A stretch of 46,102 nucleotides of DNA from Ruminococcus sp. UBA3286 (lineage in GTDB: Bacteria; Bacillota; Clostridia; Oscillospirales; Ruminococcaceae): contig DETO01000002.1 in assembly GCA_002362135.1 (NCBI GenBank), positions 3,868-49,969 on the forward strand, in the 5' to 3' direction. Positions 31,471-40,462 of the stretch are shown piece after piece; position 1 is the first letter of the stretch, and each line of letters opens with the position of its first letter. The translations under genes were made by a program, and so were the position numbers. The notes beneath the pieces are model-generated. The model did no database searches. It had not been told where the DNA came from and worked only from the letters and a program-made list of their open reading frames with translations.

Positions 31471-32687
31471 CACATATAAAGCGCCGCGGCATAAGCCGTT
31501 GAGAACGCTATCTGCAAATTGAATCCGCCCGTGTAGGCGTCAACGTCGATAACTTCCCCTGCGAAATACAGCCCTTCCGTAAGCTTCGACTCCATAGTTT
31601 TCGGGTCTATCTCCTTAACCGATACGCCGCCGCTTGTGATTATCGCTTCATCTATCGGACGAAATCCCTTGATACTCACGGGAAACGCCTTTATCAGTTC
31701 TCCAAATCTGCGCCGTTCCTCTTTGGTGATGCTGTTGATCTTCCGTTCGGGTTCTATCCCCGACAGTTTAACAATTACAGGAATCAGCTTTGCAGGAAGA
31801 AGCCTGCGTATGCCGTTGGGGAAATCACGATTAAGATTTTCCGCGAAATCACGCTGAATCCTGCTGTCGAGCTGTTCCGCGGACAGCGCAGGTTTAAGAT
31901 CAATTTTAAAGCTGTAGCGGTTCGGCTGTATTTTCCGAATATGGCTGCCTGCCGAAAGAACGAGAGGGCCGCTTACGCCAAAATGGGTAAAAAGCATCTC
32001 GCCAAGCTCGCTGAATATCACCTTTTTGCCGTCGTAAAGTTTAAGAGTAACGTTCCGCAGTGAAAGCCCCATAAGTTCCGCGCAGTATTTATCCCCCGAA
32101 ACTATGGGAACAAGGCTCGGCTTCAATTCTGTAATCGTGTGACCTGCCGATTCCGCAAGAGAATAGCCGTCCCCTGTCGAGCCTGTTTTCGGATATGAAA
32201 GACCTCCGCAGGCGATCAAAACGCTTCCGCTGCGGTATTCCTTTCCGTCGGCAAAAACTCCGCAGCATCTTCCGTCCTCAAGAATAAGCGAATTTACGCG
32301 CTTGTGGACGATCTTCACGCCCAGCCGCTTCATTTCCCTGTAAAGAGCGTCAACGATATCTTCCGCATTGTCGCTGACGGGGAAAACACGGTTTCCGCGC
32401 TCGGTTTTCAGCGGAACTCCCAGTTCCTCAAAGAAAGCCATCGTATCCTCCGCGCCGAACATTGCGAACGAACTGTACATAAAACGGCTGTTTACCGGGA
32501 TATTCTTCATATGCTCCTCCATGGGAGAATTGTTTGTGACGTTGCATCTTCCCTTGCCCGTTATGCGAAGTTTTCTGCCGATATTTGCATTCCGCTCGAA
32601 TATCGTCACGGATTTTCCGTATCTCGCCGCAAATACAGCCGCCATGCAGCCTGCCGCGCCTGCTCCTATTATTATAACATCAGTCAT
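31470..32687 (-). CDS. NAD(P)/FAD-dependent oxidoreductase, BaiN/HI0933 family
   Basis: A 405-residue flavoprotein of the HI0933-like family. The N-terminus DVIIIGAGAAGCMAAVFAAR is the FAD-binding Rossmann motif, followed by RNANIGRKLRITGKGRCNVTNN. The C-terminus GLYFAGEVIDVDAYTGGFNLQ is the second FAD contact. The natural substrate is generally unknown; BaiN relatives act on bile-acid intermediates in gut clostridia, which does not prove that role here. The ATG at 32687 lies in the end of the DUF3006 gene; an upstream extension lacks conserved residues. Confidence 0.9.
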   Translation of the reverse strand: MTDVIIIGAGAAGCMAAVFAARYGKSVTIFERNANIGRKLRITGKGRCNVTNNSPMEEHMKNIPVNSRFMYSSFAMFGAEDTMAFFEELGVPLKTERGNRVFPVSDNAEDIVDALYREMKRLGVKIVHKRVNSLILEDGRCCGVFADGKEYRSGSVLIACGGLSYPKTGSTGDGYSLAESAGHTITELKPSLVPIVSGDKYCAELMGLSLRNVTLKLYDGKKVIFSELGEMLFTHFGVSGPLVLSAGSHIRKIQPNRYSFKIDLKPALSAEQLDSRIQRDFAENLNRDFPNGIRRLLPAKLIPVIVKLSGIEPERKINSITKEERRRFGELIKAFPVSIKGFRPIDEAIITSGGVSVKEIDPKTMESKLTEGLYFAGEVIDVDAYTGGFNLQIAFSTAYAAALYM

Positions 32688-32895
32688 TGGCGTTACCCAT
32701 AAGCCTTCTGAGACGGCTTGCGGCTTTTTCACGCCGTTCAGCCGTTTCCGCGGAATTTACAACATATGCGCCGCCGCAAAGTTCGATAACATCGCCCTCC
32801 GCAGCGTTGGCAGGAAGTTTGCTGCGTTCTATATCGATCATGCCGCTTTCGGTTTCAACAACGGCATATTCGCCCTCAAATCTGTCAATTATCAT
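32680..32895 (-). CDS. DUF3006 domain protein
   Basis: A 71-residue protein of the DUF3006 family, with the typical IDRFEGEYAVVETESG opening and an acidic, Glu/Arg-rich C-terminus. These small proteins are usually encoded beside MBL-fold hydrolases, as here, but the role is not known. The ATG follows GGAG at five bases. It lies 12 bases after the MBL gene and overlaps the next gene by eight bases, so the three are probably coupled. Confidence 0.85.
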   Translation of the reverse strand: MIIDRFEGEYAVVETESGMIDIERSKLPANAAEGDVIELCGGAYVVNSAETAERREKAASRLRRLMGNAND

Positions 32896-32907
32896 AAATA
32901 CTCCTTT

Positions 32908-33882
32908 TTACCTTTCAGTGCTGACCGAAAGTTCCTGACCGTCGGAAGTTATTGTGACTGTTCCGCTCAGATCGGTACGATAAACTTTAATTCTGCGGCT
33001 TTTAAATTGGTCAATGGTACTTTTCGACGGATGACCGTAGGAATTCCCCACACCGCAGGATATAACGGCTATTTCGGGCGAAGCTTTATCCAAAAATTCA
33101 TCGCTGCTCGAAGTATCGCTGCCGTGGTGACCTGCCTTGTAAACGTCAACGTCTACCACTCTTCCCGATTCGAGCATTTCTTTTTCAGCAAGACTTTCAG
33201 CGTCTCCCGTAAGCAAGAAACTTTTTTCGCCGTGACGTATTATCACTCCGACCGAGTAGTTATTAGTATTGCTGTATTTTTCGCTGCACGGCGCGATTAT
33301 CTCGCATTCGCCGTCGCCAAGCGGAATTTTCCTGCCGACTTTAGCTTCTGTCATATTCAGACCGCGCGCTTCGGCTGCGTCAAGGAATCTCTCGAAATAT
33401 TTTGTTGTGGGAATATCCTTGTCAGGAAGATGCGGAATAATCAGCTCTCCTATATCATAATAATTAACGATCTCATCCATGCAGCCCATATGATCGGAAT
33501 GAGGATGTGTTCCGATAACGTAATCAAGATGATCGACGCCCTGACTTGCAAGATAATTTTCAACTACAGAAGCTTTTCCGATCTCTCCGCAGTCTATCAG
33601 CATGGAATCGTCACCTGCCGTTATGAGAATGCTGTCGCCCTGCCCGACGTCTATAAAATGCACTGTCAGTTCATCGCGGCTGCCGCTTTCCGACCGGGAA
33701 TTACCGCCCATCAGTTTCGCCAGTTCTTCGGGATCGACAAAAAATCCCACGCAAAGCAGCGCAATTATGGCGATCATAACATAAAGGACGGTTCTGTTCA
33801 TTTTCTGATTTTTCCCTTTTGAGGACGCTTTTCTGCCTTTCGAGCGTTTGCCGCCCGATGATCTTTTCCCTTTTTGTGCCAT
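32908..33882 (-). CDS. Membrane-anchored MBL-fold hydrolase (ComEC/Rec2-like domain)
   Basis: A 324-residue protein with a very basic N-terminus (1-30), one membrane segment (about 31-48) and an extracellular metallo-beta-lactamase domain. The latter shows ELTVHFIDVGQGDSIL (72-87), the metal site THPHSDH (125-131), LLTGDAE and KAGHHGSDTSSS. It resembles the ComEC nuclease-like domain alone and may act on DNA or phosphodiesters outside the membrane. The ATG follows GGCGGTGA. The first 85 bases overlap the end of ygiQ in another frame. Confidence 0.88.
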   Translation of the reverse strand: MAQKGKRSSGGKRSKGRKASSKGKNQKMNRTVLYVMIAIIALLCVGFFVDPEELAKLMGGNSRSESGSRDELTVHFIDVGQGDSILITAGDDSMLIDCGEIGKASVVENYLASQGVDHLDYVIGTHPHSDHMGCMDEIVNYYDIGELIIPHLPDKDIPTTKYFERFLDAAEARGLNMTEAKVGRKIPLGDGECEIIAPCSEKYSNTNNYSVGVIIRHGEKSFLLTGDAESLAEKEMLESGRVVDVDVYKAGHHGSDTSSSDEFLDKASPEIAVISCGVGNSYGHPSKSTIDQFKSRRIKVYRTDLSGTVTITSDGQELSVSTER

Positions 33883-35708
33883 GATCTGTCACCGCCTTTC
33901 CCTTTATTTTTCGCCGAAGGATCGTCAACAAGGCATTTCGCCGACGTTCCTATCAGATCGTACCGTCCGGCTTTTTTCAGCGCCTCCAGCACTATTTCCT
34001 TGTTTTTCGGCAGGAAATACTGCAAAAGAGCGCGCTGCATCGCCTTTTCTTTCGGAGTTTTCGGAACGTAGACTTTCTCCATTGTATACGGATCGAGTTC
34101 AGTGTAAAACATACAAGTCGATATAGTTCCCGGAGTAGGATAAAAATCCTGCACCTGTTCGGGACGAATCTTATTATCGCGCAGAAACAGCGCAAGTTCT
34201 ATCGCTTCATTGAGAGTGCTTCCGGGGTGGGACGACATCAGATACGGGACAAGATACTGCTCCTTGCCAACGCCCTTGGTGATCTCGTAAAAACGCTTCT
34301 GAAACGCTTTATACGCCTCAATATGAGGCTTTCCCATTTTATCAAGCACCACTGCCGAGCAATGTTCGGGAGCAACTTTCAGCTGTCCGCTGACATGATA
34401 CTTTATCAGTTCGCGCATGAATTCGTCGTCTTTATCCTCCATAAGGTAATCATACCTGATTCCCGAACGAATGAAAACTTTCTTTACGCCCTTGACTTTG
34501 CGAATCTTCCGCAGCATTGCCAGATATTCCTTATGATCGGCTTTCAGCGCAGGACATGGAGTCGGGGCAAGACATTTTTTACCCATGCACAATCCCTTTT
34601 CAAGCTGCTTTTCGCAGGAAGTATGACGGAAATTAGCCGTAGGGCCTCCGACGTCGTGGATATATCCCTTGAAATCGGGCATCTGAACTATTCTCTCCGC
34701 TTCTGCAAGAACAGATTCCTCGCTTCGTACCGTAACGCGCCTGCCCTGATGAAGAGCAATAGAACAGAAATTGCAGTATCCGAAACAGCCACGGTTATGA
34801 GTTATCGAAAACCGCACCTCCTCGATTCCGGGAACTCCGCCCAAAGCTTCGTAAGACGGGTGATAACGCCGGGTATACGGCAGACTGTATATATGATCAA
34901 GTTCCTCCGTCGTAAGACTTTTCGCAGGCGGATTCTGCACCAGCATCATATTTCCGTGACGCTGTATGATAGTTTTGCCGTAAACCTCGTCCTGCCAGTC
35001 GTACTGTATCTTCGTAGCCTTCGCATATTCGCGCTTGCTTTCCCGAACCTGTTCAAGAGACGGACATTGAGCCGCGCCTATAGGCGTATTAACAGGCTCG
35101 GTCATATAACACGTGCCTCGTATATCATGTATCTCACGTATGTTTTCGCCGTTCGCAAGACGAGTGCAGAGTTCCTCTATCTGATGTTCGCCCATGCCGT
35201 ACATCAGAATATCAGCGCCGCTTTCCGCAAGAACAGACGGTCTTACGGCGTCGTCCCAGTAATCGTAATGGGCAAAACGCCGCAGCGAAGCTTCCAGTCC
35301 GCCGATAGCAATAGGTATATCGCCGAAATATTCGCGAAGCTTTTTGCAGTAAACTATAACGGCTCTGTCAGGGCGTTTCCCTGCCATTCCACCTGCCGTG
35401 TACGCGTCGTCGGAACGTTTTCTCTTTGCAGCCGTATAATGGGCTACCATGGAATCTATATTGCCCGATGTTACCAGAAATGCGTATTTAGGCGCGCCGA
35501 ATCTGCGGAAATCCTTGTCGGAATGCCAGTCCGGCTGAGAAATTATCCCAACCGTATATCCGAGAGATTCTATAAGGCGCGTAACTATTGCCGCCCCGAA
35601 GCTTGGATGATCGACATAAGCGTCGCCGGTTATGTATATAAAATCGAACTGTTCAATACCCATTTCATCCATTTCGCACTTTGTCATTGGCAAAAATTTA
35701 TCATACAA
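33798..35708 (-). CDS. YgiQ family radical SAM protein
   Basis: A 636-residue radical-SAM protein. The N-terminus FLPMTKCEMDEMGIEQFDFI and GDAYVDHPSFG are typical of YgiQ, and HNRGCFGYCNFCSIALHQGR holds the CX3CX2C cluster. A second Cys set is in CMGKKCLAPTPCPAL. The family substrate is unknown. The C-terminal 40 residues are Lys/Arg-rich and share their DNA with the start of the next gene. The start is a TTG at 35708 with GGAG 11 bases upstream; the ATG seven codons later would remove conserved residues. Confidence 0.9.
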   Translation of the reverse strand: MYDKFLPMTKCEMDEMGIEQFDFIYITGDAYVDHPSFGAAIVTRLIESLGYTVGIISQPDWHSDKDFRRFGAPKYAFLVTSGNIDSMVAHYTAAKRKRSDDAYTAGGMAGKRPDRAVIVYCKKLREYFGDIPIAIGGLEASLRRFAHYDYWDDAVRPSVLAESGADILMYGMGEHQIEELCTRLANGENIREIHDIRGTCYMTEPVNTPIGAAQCPSLEQVRESKREYAKATKIQYDWQDEVYGKTIIQRHGNMMLVQNPPAKSLTTEELDHIYSLPYTRRYHPSYEALGGVPGIEEVRFSITHNRGCFGYCNFCSIALHQGRRVTVRSEESVLAEAERIVQMPDFKGYIHDVGGPTANFRHTSCEKQLEKGLCMGKKCLAPTPCPALKADHKEYLAMLRKIRKVKGVKKVFIRSGIRYDYLMEDKDDEFMRELIKYHVSGQLKVAPEHCSAVVLDKMGKPHIEAYKAFQKRFYEITKGVGKEQYLVPYLMSSHPGSTLNEAIELALFLRDNKIRPEQVQDFYPTPGTISTCMFYTELDPYTMEKVYVPKTPKEKAMQRALLQYFLPKNKEIVLEALKKAGRYDLIGTSAKCLVDDPSAKNKGKGGDRSWHKKGKDHRAANARKAEKRPQKGKIRK

Positions 35709-35714
35709 AATAGA

Positions 35715-38216
35715 TCACGCTCCTTCCATCATGCGCAGTTTCCATTCGTCGAACTGCATTTTTGACATGAGTATCTTTCGCGGCTTTGAACCCTCCGAAG
35801 GCCCGATTATTCCGCGTTCTTCCAGTTCGTCCATTATCCGTGAAGCCCTTGCGTAGCCAAGTTTCAGCTTTTTCTGAATCATAGTCGTGGAAAGCTGACC
35901 GTTATTGACGGCAACTTCCGCCGCCCTGATAACATAATCCTCGTCGCTTCCTGCCTCAAATCCGCTGTCGGAAGTTCCGCCGCGGTCGCCCTTAGTCTGC
36001 GGAACGAAATTCTCAACTGCTTCGATAATGTTCGAATCATAACTGCCCTCCGCCTGAGAGCGTATAAAATTCAGCGTTTCGTTTATATCCTTTGTGGAGG
36101 CAAAGCAGCCCTGAATTCTCACGGGTTTGCTCGTACCTATGGGCATATAAAGCATATCGCCGTTACCGAGAAGCTTATCCGCGCCCGCCATATCGATAAT
36201 AGTTCTGGAGTCCACCTGCGACATTACTGAAAGCGCGATACGGCTGGGGATATTTGCCTTGATAAGACCTGTAATAACGTCCGTAGTCGGCCGCTGAGTT
36301 GCAACAACAAGGTGCATTCCTGCCGCTCTTCCCATCTGCGCAAGACGGCATATCGAATCTTCGACTTCCTTACCTGCAACAAGCATCATATCCGCAAGTT
36401 CGTCGATAAATACAACAATCTGCGGCATGGTAGGTATATCGCCGTCGGATTCTGCAAGCTCGTTATAGGATTTCAGATCGTTCGCACCGACCTCCGCAAA
36501 CATATTATAGCGGCGCATCATTTCGTTTACCGCCCAGTTAAGCGCGCCTGCCGCCTTTTTCGCTTCGGTCACTATGGGGATAAGCAGGTGGGGAATTCCC
36601 TCAAACACCTTGAATTCAACTACTTTCGGGTCGATAAGTATTATCTTTACTTCATCGGGAGTAGCCTTATAAAGAATGCTCATGATTATGGAGCGCGTGC
36701 AGACGGATTTTCCCGAACCCGTCGTTCCTGCGATAATTACATGGGGCATTTTTGAAATATCGCCGACTATCGCATTTCCCGTAATATCCTTTCCAACGGC
36801 AAATGCAAGCCTGCTCTGCGCGCTTCGAAATTCGGGAGTTGAAAGTATCTCGCGTATCGTAACAGTGTCCTTGTTTATATTAGGAACTTCGATACCGACG
36901 GCGGCTTTTCCGGGAACAGGAGCTTCGATTCTTACGCCCTGCGCCGCAAGACTGAGCGCGATATCGTCCTCAAGTCCCTTTATCTTTGAAACTTTCACGC
37001 CTGCTCCGGGCTGAATTTCATATCTCGTGATCGACGGGCCGCGATAAATGCTTTTTATCTTTACCTCTACGCCGAAACTTTTGAGCGTATTCACGATAGT
37101 ATCAGCCTTTTCGCGCATTTCCTGAGCGGCTTCCGCGCTGTTGGAACGCGTATCGGGCGGAGTAAGCAGATCAAGCCCCGGAAGTATGTACACGGGCTGC
37201 GCTTTGGAATTCTCTTTTATGCCCTCTTCCGTCGCAGCAGTTTCGGGCTTTTTTTCCGTAGATTTCGCCGCCCTGTCTATCAGTTTGTCAAGTTCGCTGT
37301 CAGAGGGTTTCTTTTCCTCCTTCGGATTTTCTTCAGGCAGCGGAATATCGAAAAACATACTGAATTCGTCTTTTTCGCGATCGTTTTTCTCCTCGGCGGC
37401 AGACTTTTTATTATTGACTATCTCTATCGCCTCAAGATCTTTATTGAACGCGCTGTCCTCGTTTTCATCGGCGTATTCGTCCTCTTCATCGTCAAATGCG
37501 TCCTCAAAATCCTCGCCCATTATAAGATTCTGCACGCCCTCTAAGCATCTTCCCAGAAATCTGAACGGTTCTAAAAGCATTTCGAAAAATTCTATAATGC
37601 CCTTTCCCGTTATGAGCATGATCATAACGAAAAGCAGCAGGATTATAACTATTCTCGCGCCCATAGTTCCGAACAGCGCGAAAAATATTGCCGATATCGG
37701 ATATGAAGCCACGCCGCCTCCGTGAAGTCTTTTTCCTCCGTCGTAAAGCCGCGTGATATTATTCCAGAAGCCTCTTCCGGGGAGTTCGCCTACCGCGAAT
37801 ATCTGCACTCCCGAACTGATTACCACTGTCAGAACGAGACTCCAGATAACCATATTTTTCACGCGCTCGCGATCTTTTTCAAGCCCGATAAGTATGGACG
37901 CCGCGATAAGCACGGCAGGCACGAGCAGCGAAGCTATGCCGAAAAATCCCAGCATAAATTCATGCATACGCTGCCAGCCTGCCGTTCCGGGGATAAGCGT
38001 AATGAGCATACAAAGCACTCCCGCCGCAAAAAGCAGCACGGAAGCTATACGGCTGTTTTCATTTTTCGGAGCAGAGGAGGATTTTTTTTTCGGCGGATTT
38101 TTTTTCGCGCCGCCTCCTTTAAGAAGCGGCTCTCCGCTGTCCTTACCGCCTTTTGTTTTCGGCTCGCTGTCGTCTCTGAAATCCGCGCCGAAAGGTAATT
38201 TAAAATTAAATGCCAT
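35715..38216 (-). CDS. ftsK: DNA translocase FtsK/SpoIIIE
   Basis: An 833-residue translocase that pumps chromosomal DNA through the septum during division or sporulation. The N-terminal membrane region has four segments (about 55-210). An acidic linker (about 235-345) follows, then the motor. The motor has Walker A HVIIAGTTGSGKSV, Walker B QIVVFIDELADMML and MGRAAGMHLVVATQRP. The C-terminal gamma winged helix (RASRIMDELEERGIIG) binds orienting sequences. The ATG at 38216 follows GAGGGGAG, which lies in the end of the inverted repeat at 38220-38380. An upstream extension in frame runs into that repeat. Confidence 0.95.
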   Translation of the reverse strand: MAFNFKLPFGADFRDDSEPKTKGGKDSGEPLLKGGGAKKNPPKKKSSSAPKNENSRIASVLLFAAGVLCMLITLIPGTAGWQRMHEFMLGFFGIASLLVPAVLIAASILIGLEKDRERVKNMVIWSLVLTVVISSGVQIFAVGELPGRGFWNNITRLYDGGKRLHGGGVASYPISAIFFALFGTMGARIVIILLLFVMIMLITGKGIIEFFEMLLEPFRFLGRCLEGVQNLIMGEDFEDAFDDEEDEYADENEDSAFNKDLEAIEIVNNKKSAAEEKNDREKDEFSMFFDIPLPEENPKEEKKPSDSELDKLIDRAAKSTEKKPETAATEEGIKENSKAQPVYILPGLDLLTPPDTRSNSAEAAQEMREKADTIVNTLKSFGVEVKIKSIYRGPSITRYEIQPGAGVKVSKIKGLEDDIALSLAAQGVRIEAPVPGKAAVGIEVPNINKDTVTIREILSTPEFRSAQSRLAFAVGKDITGNAIVGDISKMPHVIIAGTTGSGKSVCTRSIIMSILYKATPDEVKIILIDPKVVEFKVFEGIPHLLIPIVTEAKKAAGALNWAVNEMMRRYNMFAEVGANDLKSYNELAESDGDIPTMPQIVVFIDELADMMLVAGKEVEDSICRLAQMGRAAGMHLVVATQRPTTDVITGLIKANIPSRIALSVMSQVDSRTIIDMAGADKLLGNGDMLYMPIGTSKPVRIQGCFASTKDINETLNFIRSQAEGSYDSNIIEAVENFVPQTKGDRGGTSDSGFEAGSDEDYVIRAAEVAVNNGQLSTTMIQKKLKLGYARASRIMDELEERGIIGPSEGSKPRKILMSKMQFDEWKLRMMEGA

Positions 38217-38219
38217 CTT

Positions 38220-38380
38220 TATACTCCCCTCTATTCTAAAATACATCAGTCTTGCAGGCAGAAATTCCGTTTGTCTGCGTTGTCCTCCTCACCATACGAC
38301 AGTATGCTTTCGTCGTCCGCCTTGACATACGAAATTTCTGCCTGCAATCTTTGTTGCATTTTAGAATAGATGGGAGTATA
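38220..38380. repeat. 161-bp inverted repeat between tepA-like and ftsK
   Basis: A near-symmetrical element. The left arm starts TATACTCCCCTCTATTCTAA, and the right arm read in reverse starts TATACTCCCATCTATTCTAA. Both continue with TTGCAGGCAGAAATT. The arms match well for about 55 bases and more weakly to the centre, CATACGACAGTATG (38293-38306), which is the same core as in repeat copy B. The ftsK SD lies in the left tip. The folded RNA could act as a terminator, attenuator or processing site. Confidence 0.8.
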
Positions 38381-38406
38381 TCTCCGTTTTTTTCGCAGAG
38401 ACAGCG

Positions 38407-39099
38407 TCAATCATATCTCCGCGGTGTATTTTCTATCATTTCATAAAGGCACTCCATAGCGTCACCGAGACTGCCGAGCGAATCTATAAGCCCTATCTCA
38501 ACAGCTTTATTGCCGTCCACGACTGAGCCTACGTCAAGCACAAGCTCCTGCGTATTCATCATCAGGCGGCAAAGTTCTTCTTCGCTGATATTGCTGTTTC
38601 TGGTCACAAAGCTTACTATTCTGTCCTGCATTTTATCAAAATAGGAAAGTGTCTGCGGAACGCCGAGAACTGTTCCATTCATGCGTACAGGGTGGATAGT
38701 CATGGACGCCGACGGAACGATAAACGATTTTTTCGCGCTTACGGCAAGGGGAACTCCAATAGAATGACCGCCGCCAACCACAATAGAGACAGTCGGAGTT
38801 TTCATTCCCGAAATAAGTTCAGCAATGGCAAGCCCTGCTTCCACGTCTCCGCCGACAGTATTGAGGATTATAATAAGCCCCTCCACGCTCCTGTCCTGTT
38901 CGACTGCAACAAGAGCGGGGATTATATGCTCGTATTTCGTTGTTTTATTCGTCTCGCCAAGCACGTAATGTCCCTCTATCTGCCCGATTATCGTAAGACA
39001 ATGTATGAGATGCTTCGAATTCGGCGAGCCGTTGTCGATAACGTGTTCCTTTTTTTCAATGTCAACGTTTTCGTTGTTTTCATTTTTTTCAGTATCCAT
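38407..39099 (-). CDS. ClpP-family serine protease, TepA-like
   Basis: A 230-residue ClpP-fold protease of the TepA (YmfB) type. Ser113 in VGGGHSIGVPL and His136 in MTIHPVRM are the nucleophile and base; GLIIILNTVGGDVEAG forms the oxyanion/handle region. The N-terminus (1-28) is Glu/Asn/Lys-rich and unconserved. TepA-like proteins act in quality control of small proteins or sporulation and do not need a Clp ATPase. Position directly upstream of ftsK/spoIIIE is conserved in Firmicutes. The ATG follows GGAG. The spacing to ftsK contains the inverted repeat. Confidence 0.88.
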   Translation of the reverse strand: MDTEKNENNENVDIEKKEHVIDNGSPNSKHLIHCLTIIGQIEGHYVLGETNKTTKYEHIIPALVAVEQDRSVEGLIIILNTVGGDVEAGLAIAELISGMKTPTVSIVVGGGHSIGVPLAVSAKKSFIVPSASMTIHPVRMNGTVLGVPQTLSYFDKMQDRIVSFVTRNSNISEEELCRLMMNTQELVLDVGSVVDGNKAVEIGLIDSLGSLGDAMECLYEMIENTPRRYD

Positions 39100-39190
39100 A
39101 ATATACTCCTAAATAATATAATTATATAAGTATTATAACCATTTAGTGAGAGCATATTCTTATTTAATTATACACCAATTATAAAATAAA

Positions 39191-39220
39191 GTCAATATCG
39201 AAATTATATTCGATATTGAC
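39191..39220. terminator. Terminator of the GH3 gene
   Basis: A perfect 12-bp stem GTCAATATCGAA (39191-39202) with TTCGATATTGAC (39209-39220) around a six-base loop; on the minus strand it is followed by TTTATTTTAT. It starts ten bases after the GH3 stop codon. Confidence 0.85.
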
Positions 39221-39229
39221 CTTAAAATG

Positions 39230-40462
39230 TTAAATAAGACCCATTTCGGATTTTTTCTCCAGTATGCGGAGAACGCTTTCATCTATGCGTTCTTCCATTA
39301 TTTCTCCCGAATTTACGGCGTTCGTCAGACCTTCGACGGCAGTCGGGAGATCGCGCGGCATAAGTATTATATCCATTCCCGCTTCAACCGCTTTTACGGC
39401 AGCTTCTCCGCTGTCGTAAACATTCGCAACAGCTCCCATAGAATGCGAATCGGTTATGGCTATACCGTCGAATTTCAGCGTATTTCGCAGCCATTCCCCT
39501 ACCACTTCCGAGGAAAGATCGCCCGGCAAATCGTCACCGGAAGCCGCTGTTATCTGGTGACCTACCATGACAAAATCGCAGCCTGCTTCGATACCGCCGC
39601 GAAATGCCGTAAATTCTGTTTCGAGGAGTTCCTCGTAAGTGCGGTCGATATATACCGAGCCGTAATGAGTATTTCCGCTTCCTGCTCCCAGTCCGGGGAA
39701 ATGTTTGAGAGTACTGCACACGCCTTTCGACTGCAAACCTGCGGAAACAGCCGCTGACATTTCCGCCGTGATATGCGGATCGGAACTGAATATCCGCGAG
39801 CCGAGTTCATTCTGCGGACTGATATTGACGTCGGCGACGGGCGCGAAATCCACATTAAAGCCGTAATACGCAAGATAATCCCCTATAGTTTCACCGACTG
39901 AAAAAGCCTGCTCCCTGTCGTTGAGATCGCCGTAATAGCGCATACTGTAAACGGCTTCCGTACCAAGCTGCGACTGAACGCGCGTAACACAGCCGCCCTC
40001 CTCATCGACCGCAAGAAAAACTCCCGTACCGCTTTTTAAGGCGGTATCCTGAATATCTTTCAGCATTTTTGAAGTCTGCTCCGACGTCTGTATGTTCTTC
40101 GCGAAAAAAATAAATCCGCCTACGGGATATTCGCCGAAGCCGCTGTGAAAATTCTCCCCGACTACGGTAAACGCCGCTTCGGGAGAAAATTTTTCGGGTT
40201 CAACAATGAACATCTGACATATTTTTTCATGGAGAGTCATTTCGGAAAGACGTATTTCTGCGGCAGACGGCGGCGCTGTAACGGGTTCGGGCGGCAGTTC
40301 CGTGGTTTCCGCAGTTTCTAAAGTTTCGGAAGTTGTCTCAACAGCCGACGATCTGACAGTCGCAGTTACAGCGGCAGGTACATTTTCGGATTCGGTTTTT
40401 CCTACGCTTCCGCAGCCGCACATCATAAGCACGGGCAGAACTACAGCTATTATTTTTTTCAT
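39230..40462 (-). CDS. GH3 family lipoprotein, NagZ-like
   Basis: A 410-residue GH3 protein. The signal peptide ends in a lipobox-like MCGC (lipidated Cys17), so it is likely anchored outside the membrane. A Thr/Glu/Pro linker (20-65) precedes the barrel. Visible residues are VDEEGG (152-157), KHFPG (253-257), His266 and the nucleophile Asp338 in ITDSHSMG. In Gram-positive NagZ, KHFPGHGDT is followed by an Asp-Ser-His dyad; here the segment reads GLGAGSGNTH, so the Asp is Asn264. Activity on GlcNAc or another sugar is therefore uncertain. It overlaps DUF5662 by four bases. Confidence 0.85.
   Translation of the reverse strand: MKKIIAVVLPVLMMCGCGSVGKTESENVPAAVTATVRSSAVETTSETLETAETTELPPEPVTAPPSAAEIRLSEMTLHEKICQMFIVEPEKFSPEAAFTVVGENFHSGFGEYPVGGFIFFAKNIQTSEQTSKMLKDIQDTALKSGTGVFLAVDEEGGCVTRVQSQLGTEAVYSMRYYGDLNDREQAFSVGETIGDYLAYYGFNVDFAPVADVNISPQNELGSRIFSSDPHITAEMSAAVSAGLQSKGVCSTLKHFPGLGAGSGNTHYGSVYIDRTYEELLETEFTAFRGGIEAGCDFVMVGHQITAASGDDLPGDLSSEVVGEWLRNTLKFDGIAITDSHSMGAVANVYDSGEAAVKAVEAGMDIILMPRDLPTAVEGLTNAVNSGEIMEERIDESVLRILEKKSEMGLI

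Noticed and set aside
32368..33822. A 484-codon open frame on the plus strand
   Set aside because: It is antisense to the flavoprotein, DUF3006 and MBL genes, which have strong family motifs. No SD or family similarity is seen.
34227..35765. A 512-codon open frame on the plus strand opposite ygiQ
   Set aside because: It lies wholly antisense to a clear radical-SAM gene, lacks an SD, and its product has the Arg/Phe/His-rich composition typical of antisense shadows.
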